A stretch of 64,000 bases of DNA. Origin: Plenodomus lindquistii (taxonomy: Eukaryota > Ascomycota > Dothideomycetes > Pleosporales > Leptosphaeriaceae). Shown here one piece after another: positions 58,401-64,000 of the stretch. A program made the translations under genes and the position numbers. Position 1 is the first letter of the stretch; every line of letters starts with the position of its first letter. The stretch spans positions 1,674,001 through 1,738,000 of the forward strand of contig JANUWI010000005.1 of the NCBI GenBank assembly GCA_025504975.1. Reading direction: 5' to 3'. Under the pieces are notes generated by a model. The model did no database searches and was not told where the DNA came from. It worked only from the letters and a program-made list of their open reading frames with translations.

Positions 58401-59016
58401 GAAATCTAACCCCAACACTGTCAGTGTAGCTGACATCGCCCGTGTCCGCGCTCTATTTCTCTGTTCGGGCATCAAAGCCAAAGAAATTGCCTACCGTGCA
58501 CGATCCAAGCGCTCTCCCCCAGAATTTCTCCGTCTCGCGGCTGAAACTGCGAAAGTGGAGTTGTTCCCCGTGCAGGCAAAGGAAGAACACGTCCTCGCCG
58601 CTCGTCTGTTGGTGAAAGAACTCGAAGTCTCCACGCGCTCGCTGCAGAGTTCCCTGGAGAGTTTCCGCGATAAAGCGATCAAGGATCTCACATCAAAGAT
58701 TACGGAATTGCATTCAACGGTCGATACTGACCTTATCCCGCGTATACTGGATTCAAGCGACCATGCACTTCGCATCACAGGCGAGATTGCTGCACAAGGG
58801 CCACTGCAGGTCAAGCAGGTTACGGATGAGATTGATCGGATGCTCCGAGTGAGAAGGCGGCAGCTGAGTTGGGTCTGGGGATTTGGGTGGATGATGGTGG
58901 AGTGGGGGCTTGTAGGCATCATGTGGTGTTTGTGGCTTGTGGTTGTGCTTGTTGGGAGTGTGAAGAGGGTTTTTGGATTTGCGATTGGGGCGGTCAAGTG
59001 GTTGCTTTGGCTTTAG
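55462..59016 (+). CDS. Large disordered protein with C-terminal membrane segment, function unknown
   Basis: Single exon, 1184 aa from the first in-frame ATG (MSAPSSDGRPS). I recognise it as a conserved fungal protein type but cannot assign a function. The N-terminal about 270 residues are Ser/Arg/Gly-rich and disordered. A conserved helical block follows (ARVDKARAYIELKMEYLRLL, YNPLQYIRNRRSRARERR). Next come EDAVQLPKLHEDHP and the striking HKGWVFTPEELLADAHWLEQG at about residues 414-434. A long phospho-acceptor-rich linker follows (SDSSGSESDSGRR, many SP/TP). A folded-looking C-terminal region at about 990-1130 (VADIARVRALFLCSGIKAKE, helical, coiled-coil-like) precedes hydrophobic helices at the end (WVWGFGWMMVEWGLVGIMWC and LWLVVVLVGSVKRVFGFAIG). 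This is a tail-anchored, membrane-hairpin layout facing the cytosol. An out-of-frame ATG at 55181 opens a long overlapping upstream frame, so transcription probably starts downstream of it. Confidence 0.85.
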   Translation: MSAPSSDGRPSVDSEPSYASSRTLLSRGSGTHAEVGEGGSSSPRHSRGSRPGTSVTYGASGSDSGGSPLSRDSIQERDFARRKERVRTSGGFLLDSGFGSSPLSRQMQVDGHTGARGGFSTALPAHNDRGYERLRTEKTRESAQALHHTVRGREPSPNPAAQAQPIDPNQLVHMALNLSESRRRNVSAGQLLAPQPRNASGAQREGSLSGYGAGSSLRQYLNEQRRASRNISPMGGGKGSPSRNMSMSAQRSGSMAFAASQLKDPSPATLARVDKARAYIELKMEYLRLLDYLPPLKPDANNPENFTFTSNSVPGSPHAQLTRVPSRAGKQFQLGREYNPLQYIRNRRSRARERRCLDHPSAEFADVDEVRDWVDRVEQHSQRFGYRGEDAVQLPKLHEDHPVAPAPVQPARPHKGWVFTPEELLADAHWLEQGDNKMLAENRHGRRIFPPKEPKQHDLLQPRASKELPDKRRRSWADDVAGGHGTGDESDKGSERGRKRKLLTVLRTDSPRGGKHSRRGSRLRNKDDSDSSGSESDSGRRTSRLPGETDHNIGPLALLLEQQTKQAQLKTPQITSPDTPDKWGRDDVEMSNSSNNTPRQSLEVPGAGNGSANVKEYGSYKAPPKVRKIPTLSIDDTEPRSSLEDWDSTAPNTPLHPTRSTHFGTDTSPPPSRAGSEHKRTKRSKLNIFHSHEHSDSQKHEIRPDTADTDKNGRSRQTSEETYEDKHIGTSILAAPSAVRNLLTHRKNDSVSSLPSPDKLRRRETVEPQSAVTRFFKGAKHGGSKVGEFIFRRDRADDSDAETVSDRDSLDLDTDASVKAKRNKQPPVSRVVTAGTINSVASDNNDRNHLDLPSFRPVNGRHRDDVGSDGEHHISRQARERIHNRSSRIDKLQPPRMDLGTISGNTSDTSLTRIQSRGQERMKQLLAQPGGKLIGLPATGLATFQQTIDNRQRSSSRPTLDGKRHWSIADDNDENVLHRKKSNPNTVSVADIARVRALFLCSGIKAKEIAYRARSKRSPPEFLRLAAETAKVELFPVQAKEEHVLAARLLVKELEVSTRSLQSSLESFRDKAIKDLTSKITELHSTVDTDLIPRILDSSDHALRITGEIAAQGPLQVKQVTDEIDRMLRVRRRQLSWVWGFGWMMVEWGLVGIMWCLWLVVVLVGSVKRVFGFAIGAVKWLLWL

Positions 59017-59490
59017 AGGGCTGAGGTCGAATAGGTTTTTTTTTCATTTGTGTAAGGTTTGCATGGCATTGACTGGCGTTGTTAATAGGAGACGGGCGTT
59101 TTTTGGATAGTACAAGGAGGGCAAAGCGATGGCGTCTTGGGTAGTGAGGCCGATATCATTCTCGGATTCGAGAGGGGTGTAAGAGAACATCTCGACTGGA
59201 TGCAGAGTGTGTAATACTCTTTGTAGTCAGTACTAGCTATGCGTTCCCTGAAGAAACCTTGTTCAATGTTCATGCTAACCTGTGGATCAAACTTTGTTCG
59301 ACGCGTCTCACGCTGAGACCCGCGGACGCGTGCGCCAAGCACTACTGTACAAGACCGACGTCATAGCTGGCGTCTCAGGCAAGCTGCACATCCAGCAACT
59401 CAACAACTGTGCCACGCAGTCTCTGTAACCTGTTCAGAATGAGCTATTGTTGATCTTTCTCTCTCATCAACACGAAGCTGAAGCTTCGAA
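59017..59490. other. Intergenic region, about 0.47 kb
   Basis: 3' flank of the tail-anchored protein gene and promoter of the channel gene. Nothing else seen. Confidence 0.5.
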
Positions 59491-62276
59491 ATGGAATATC
59501 AAAAGATCATCACCACGAAAGTGGACGAAGTCCTGCACGGGCAATCGGTACGTCCTTCCACATCCCTGAATCCCAGACTCCAAACACCACAACAAGCAGC
59601 CTTGCTAATGTCATGAAAAAAAGTCAAGCGGCCCTTCATCACTCGCCGCGCTCGCTGCAGCGTTCATTCCTACTGCCATAATCGCTGCCCTCAACATCGT
59701 GGCTTTCATTGTCGTGCGCCCCAAGTTTCCCAAGATCTACTTTCCCAGGACATTCATTGGTACTATCCCAGAGAAAGACAGGACGCCATGTCGCAACGCC
59801 ATGTCACCTGGGTACTGGGACTGGCTGCATACAATGCGCAGCGTGCCTGACAAATTCGTCTTGTACCACGTATCTCTGGATTCCTACCTATTCTTACGTT
59901 TCATGCGCACGCTCATATTCATCTGTGTCGCTGGAGTTGCCATCACCTGGCCCATCCTTGGTCCTGTGAACTACTTTGGTGGAGGACGCAGTAAAGAGTT
60001 GAATCGATTTAGTATTGGTAACGTAAAGAAGACGGATTTCCTGTACGCACATGCTATTGTGGCATGGGTGTTCTTCAGCTTCGTCATGTTTACTGTTGCG
60101 AGGGAACGGTTGTGGCTTATAGGATTACGGCAGGCGTGGAACCTGAGCAAGACGAATGCGAAGAGGTTGTCTTCACGTACAGTGTTGTATCTTGCCGCGC
60201 CGACTGCGGCACTGGATGAGAGCAATACGAAGCGCTTCTTCGGTGAGGACGCCGTGAGGATTTGGCCGGCGACCAAGGCAGACAAGCTACAGGATCTTGT
60301 TGACGCAAGGAACGCACTCGTGGAAGATCTGGAATCAGCGGAAATGACGCTCATCCTGAACATCAACAAAGAAGTCAACAAGAATCAAAATCGCAACATC
60401 AAATACGATAGTCTGCCCAAGCAGATGAAGAAGAGCCTGCGACCAACTCACAAGGAGGAGAAACCGATCATTGGGCAAGAAGTCGATAGCATTGATTTCT
60501 ACCGAGATCAAATCAAGGAGAAAGAGGAGGAGATCACCAAGGCTCGCGAATCGAATGGAAATGTTGACAGCCATCATGGCGCAGCAGCAGTCTTCGTTGA
60601 ATTCCGCTCACAAGTCGCCGCTCAACGCGCATGCCAGCAGATTGCCTCCTCGGATATTCTCTCACTGACACCGCGGTACACAGGCGTCAAGCCCAACGAA
60701 GTCGTCTGGAAGAATCTCAGCTTGCAACCTGCGCGCCGGATCTCGCAAGATGGTGCAGCTATCACACTAGTCATTCTCACGATTCTATTCTGGTCTATTC
60801 CTGTGTCGCTGGTGGGTGCGCTGTCGAACATTGAGTATCTCGCCGAGAATGTCAAATTTTTGGGGTTCTTGAATAAGCTGCCGCCGTCGATCATGAGTCT
60901 GTTGAGTGGGTTGATTCCACCAATCTTGCTGAGTGCGTTGGCGAGGTGGGTGCCGAAGATATTCAGGAGTAAGTTGGCTGTTTTATTCCTCTTTAGGTTT
61001 TGAGTGAGACGCTGATTAAAGCAGACATATTCACTTACTTTGGCGACGCTACGAAGACATCGATTGAACTTCGGGTCCTGAAGTGGTTCTTTGTATTTCA
61101 GGTCTTGCAGGTTTTCTTGGTCACTACGTTGTCTTCTGGAGCTGCCGCCGTGGCTTCGCAGATCATAACAAATCCTGGGTCGGTGCCATTACTGCTTGCA
61201 GAGCGGCTGCCATCGGCGTCGAACACGTATCTCACGTATTTCGTTGTACAGGCGTTGAGCAATGCACCGAGCAACATTTTGAACTGGTCTGATGTAGCGT
61301 CGTATGTTTTTTACGATCGGGTGTTCGACAACACGCCGCGCAAGAAGTATAGTAGCTACATTGATCTCAAGGGCATGGCATGGGGTAAGCTATTCCCCAA
61401 GTACGGCAACTTTGTGATTATTGGTAAGTCTGCCCAAGCCCCATGCATTTGCCAACCGACTAATGTTCTATAGCAATCGCATACTCTTGTATCGCGCCCC
61501 TCGTCCTTGGGTTCGCCGCCATCGGCCTCCTCATCTTCTACTACGCCTACCGCTACCAATTCCTCTTCACCAACAACCCCAAAATCGATACAAAGGGCCA
61601 CGCTTACACGCTCGCCCTCCAACAACTCTTGACAGGAATCTACATCGCCGAACTCTGCCTCTTCGGACTCTTCAGTCTCCGCGGCGCCACAGGTCCTGGA
61701 TTCATGATCATCATCTTGTTGTTCGCAACTGCAGTCTTCAACTACACGACCAACCGCTACTTTGCGCCCCTCGAGACCTTCCTCCCCACAGATCTTGCAC
61801 TTGATCCCGAAGACAATGACGCAGACGAGCAAGCGCCTCTCATCTCCGCCGCAGAACAAGGTGAATCCACTGCTTTGAATGACGCGGATTTGCACATTCA
61901 ACGCCTCTCCTCGCGTACCGGCCTCAAGGCCTCTACCATAAAGCCCGTAGCACGCTTCGCGCAACCGCACATCTATGCTAGCTACACAGCCATGAAGTCC
62001 TGGCTGCGCGACGGCGACTTTGACGAGGATGATGAACCAAATTATAAAGAGGAGGACCTGAAGAAGGCGTACGTCAATCCGGTGTACACGAGCGGCACGC
62101 CAGTGGTGTGGATCGCGAGGGACGAGGTTGGCGTTAGTGCGAATGAGACAAAGGAGAATGAGGGCAAGGGGATCAAGTCTACGGATGTCGGAGCTTGGGT
62201 GGAGGATGGAACGGTCAAGTGGAGTGTTGAGGAGTGGAGTGAGATTCCGATTTTCAAACCCGCTACGAAATGGTGA
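59491..62276 (+). CDS. CSC1/OSCA/TMEM63-family ion channel (DUF221, RSN1-type)
   Basis: Predicted hyperosmolality- or mechanically gated cation channel of the plasma membrane or ER. Exons are 59491-59547, 59624-60968, 61025-61423 and 61474-62276; introns of 76, 56 and 50 nt are all GT-AG, and the product is 867 aa. The N-terminal part has TM0 (ALAAAFIPTAIIAALNIVAF) and two more helices (RFMRTLIFICVAGVAITWPI, FLYAHAIVAWVFFSFVMFTV). The cytosolic loop of about 240 residues has an RRM-like fold with HHGAAAVFVEFRSQVAAQRA. The 7TM core follows, opening with PNEVVWKNLSLQPARR, ITLVILTILFWSIPVSLVGA and LSGLIPPILLSALARWVPKI. PLVLGFAAIGLLIFYYAYRY and YRYQFLF are family signatures. The C-terminal cytosolic tail of about 150 residues is acidic (DPEDNDADEQAPLI). 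Complete; the gating stimulus is inferred from the family. Confidence 0.95.
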
Positions 62277-62686
62277 ATGGGCGTGAGATGAACATATGTC
62301 CTGGTTATTGAGGAGCAGATTTGACAAGTAATTGATGATGCGATATAAAGTACATAACGCACCCCGTGCGCAAAACTATACCAACAACCACAAATGCAAT
62401 TAAATGGCTGTGGCCTGCACACACTATGGATGCCAGCGAGATGACGTATATTGTGTCTCAATTTGTATCCTTGTTCGTAGAGACCCGAGCGTCTTTCTTT
62501 GAACATGGCAATCTAATCCGGCGTGTGAAACCTGCTTTGTCCTTTGACATGTATACGTAGCGAGACAACAATAACACCAACAACATTCCTTTTCCACCGT
62601 ATCCTCCTTGACACAACACTTGCTAATCATATACTACTTTCCCTTCCACCATTCTTCTCGTGTTTTTCGACTGTAGCACCGCAAAC
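62277..62686. other. Intergenic region, about 0.41 kb
   Basis: 3' flank of the channel gene and promoter of the next gene. Nothing else recognised. Confidence 0.5.
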
Positions 62687-63766
62687 ATGACACCACGCAA
62701 ATCCGGCCGCGCAAAAGCTGCCGTGAAATATCATTCTGGATCTGAAGGTTCAGACTTTTCCGCTCAAAGGGGTCGAAAGGGGAAGAAACCCCGAAAGGGA
62801 GGCAAGAAGGAGAAATCGAGCCTAGAGAGTCGAATGACAAAAAAACGTTCAGCACCTGACGCAGAGGACACTACCCCGACCAACACCACCACCGCTGCTG
62901 CTGCATCGTCTAGCAAACGGCAGAAAAAGGAACCCAAGTCCACCACAGCCGGCAAAGACACGACGAACATGCCGTTCCAGAGGATCAAACTCTCACCTTA
63001 CCAAAGCGTCTGGGGTGCATGGGTCTCGTCGCACTCGGTTGAGGGAGCGTTACTGGACGCTGAACCAGACAAGGAAGTAGCGATTACGCAGTCCAACGTG
63101 CTGAAGAAATACGGCCTCAGGAAGGAGGAGCTGACGAGCTTGAAGCACTTTGAGAAGAAGAATCCGTTGTACGGCGGTGTTATGAGGCTGTACCTCGAGG
63201 AAGAGCTCAAGGTGCTGGTGTTTAGGAAATTGGGGATTTTGGATGGTGTGGCAGTGGACAAGGAAGGGGAGGTGTTGAGGAGGGGTGAGGAGCTGTGGAA
63301 GGAAAAGGATGAACAAGGGAAGAGTGGGGAGCCTGCTGCTGCTGCTGCTGCTGCTGCTGCGGAGGCAAAGGGAGACAATGGAAAAGAAGCAAAGATAGCT
63401 GAGGAGCTGGAGAAGGTGCGCATGGGCAAAGAACTCTGGGCCGTCTATTTGGCCCAACATACCTTGGAATACGCAGCCTCCCTGCCCGAAGAACCGGAGA
63501 AAGACAAAGCCATCAACCAGACCGCAGCAAAGGAGCAGCACGGTCTGAATCCAGAGGATCTGGCGGTATTGCCTTATTTCCCGAAGAAGAACAATTTGTA
63601 CAAGAATGTTAGCAAGATCTTCGTGGCGGCGGATGTGAGCGATTTGGCGCTGAGGAAGAGGGCTGTTATGGCGGGTAGTGAGGGGGATGACAGGGAGTTG
63701 CTGATAAGGGGGAGAGAATTGAAGCTCATTGAAATGCTTCGAGCGCACCAAGCGCAGAAGAAATAG
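62687..63766 (+). CDS. Putative nuclear protein with two XPA-C-like repeats
   Basis: Single exon, 359 aa, ATG at 62687 (MTPRKSGRAKAAVKYH). Residues 1-95 are Lys/Arg-rich with nuclear-localisation-like clusters (GRKGKKPRKGGKKEKSS, SKRQKKEP). Two similar segments follow. Copy 1 (about 131-183) has ITQSNVLKKYGLRKEELTSL, HFEKKNPLYGGVMRLYLEEE and LVFRKLG. Copy 2 (about 275-330) has INQTAAKEQHGLNPEDLAVL, YFPKKNNLYKNVSKIFVAAD and LALRKRA. Both resemble the C-terminal DNA-binding subdomain of the nucleotide-excision-repair protein XPA (T...A...Y.L...DL...KKNP...M.LYL). The four-Cys zinc module of XPA is absent, so this is not an XPA orthologue. The linker has a poly-Ala run encoded by a GCT repeat. 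DNA binding is inferred from the basic N-terminus and this resemblance. Confidence 0.82.
   Translation: MTPRKSGRAKAAVKYHSGSEGSDFSAQRGRKGKKPRKGGKKEKSSLESRMTKKRSAPDAEDTTPTNTTTAAAASSSKRQKKEPKSTTAGKDTTNMPFQRIKLSPYQSVWGAWVSSHSVEGALLDAEPDKEVAITQSNVLKKYGLRKEELTSLKHFEKKNPLYGGVMRLYLEEELKVLVFRKLGILDGVAVDKEGEVLRRGEELWKEKDEQGKSGEPAAAAAAAAAEAKGDNGKEAKIAEELEKVRMGKELWAVYLAQHTLEYAASLPEEPEKDKAINQTAAKEQHGLNPEDLAVLPYFPKKNNLYKNVSKIFVAADVSDLALRKRAVMAGSEGDDRELLIRGRELKLIEMLRAHQAQKK
63334..63360 (+). repeat. (GCT)9 microsatellite encoding poly-Ala
   Basis: In-frame GCT triplet run coding for about nine Ala in the linker between the two XPA-C-like repeats. Confidence 0.9.
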
Positions 63767-63951
63767 AGGGAGTACGGGGGGACACTATGGTGGGTGGGGT
63801 TGGTCGTAAGGTCACGCGTTGAGACGGAGTGTTGTAGGAGCTAGGAAGGTAAGTGGTCAGAACAAGCCATCAGTTTTGTTTTCTGGATAATTTCTCTGCG
63901 TGTGTGCTAAGCCTCATAAGATTTGGATGTCATTCCAAGATTCAATATTAT

Positions 63952-63978
63952 GTGCTGTGCTGTGCTGTGCTGTGCTGT
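63952..63978. repeat. (GTGCT)n pentanucleotide microsatellite
   Basis: About five tandem GTGCT units near the right edge, in noncoding DNA downstream of the last gene. Confidence 0.9.
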
Positions 63979-64000
63979 TTTGGTCTGATGGACCAACAAA

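Noticed and set aside
1..64000. tRNA, rRNA, CRISPR, insertion sequences or complete transposons
   Set aside because: None recognised by eye; short tRNAs in the gaps cannot be excluded without a covariance-model scan.

Overview
This window is nuclear DNA of a filamentous ascomycete (Pezizomycotina), probably a dothideomycete of the Pleosporales type. The signs are dense genes on both strands, short introns of about 46-85 nt with GTRNGT donors and CTRAC-like branch points, and families typical of that group: a class III GH18 chitinase, separase, CSC1-type channel, Git3-like receptor and DUF7896-like zinc finger. The taxonomic call is inference. No bacterial, plasmid, phage or CRISPR features are visible, and no intact transposon was recognised.

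Layout. 1-2520 (-): secreted GH18 chitinase whose long Ser/Thr tail runs off the left edge. 5450-7870 (+): disordered/coiled-coil protein without an obvious ATG. 9028-10192 (+): apparently frameshifted coiled-coil gene. 10273-11285 (-) and 11650-12791 (+): divergent HSDL2-like SDR and kappa-class GST, both ending in peroxisomal-type tripeptides. 14854-16483 (+): Myb-like protein. 17078-18244 (+): Ap4A phosphorylase. 18695-22113 (+): DCAF6/Iqw1-like WD40 protein. 22270-22646 (-): DPM2. 22923-25427 (+): CWC22. 26434-27645 (-): LRR-like unknown. 28897-29721 (+): methyltransferase. 30098-30263 (+): 37-aa spliced Cys-rich miniprotein. 30553-32318 (-): tandem pair of four-TM MARVEL-like proteins. 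33210-39865 (-): separase. 40420-40860 (-): small secreted lectin-like protein. 45291-46748 (+): Git3-like GPCR. 50076-50855 (-): zinc-finger protein. 55462-59016 (+): large tail-anchored unknown. 59491-62276 (+): CSC1/OSCA-like channel. 62687-63766 (+): protein with two XPA-C-like repeats.

The window mixes core housekeeping blocks (14.8-25.4 kb, 33-40 kb, 55-64 kb) with sparse accessory stretches (40.9-55.4 kb), where single genes sit in 3-4.6 kb of apparently empty DNA. There is no biosynthetic cluster or obvious multi-gene system. The most interesting items are the divergent putative peroxisomal enzyme pair, the internally duplicated XPA-C-like protein, the tandem MARVEL pair, the spliced miniprotein, and several odd gene structures: a GC-AG intron with a tandem acceptor, a first coding exon that is only the start codon, a gene lacking an ATG, and a broken coiled-coil gene. 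Exon boundaries were inferred by eye from splice motifs and frame continuity.
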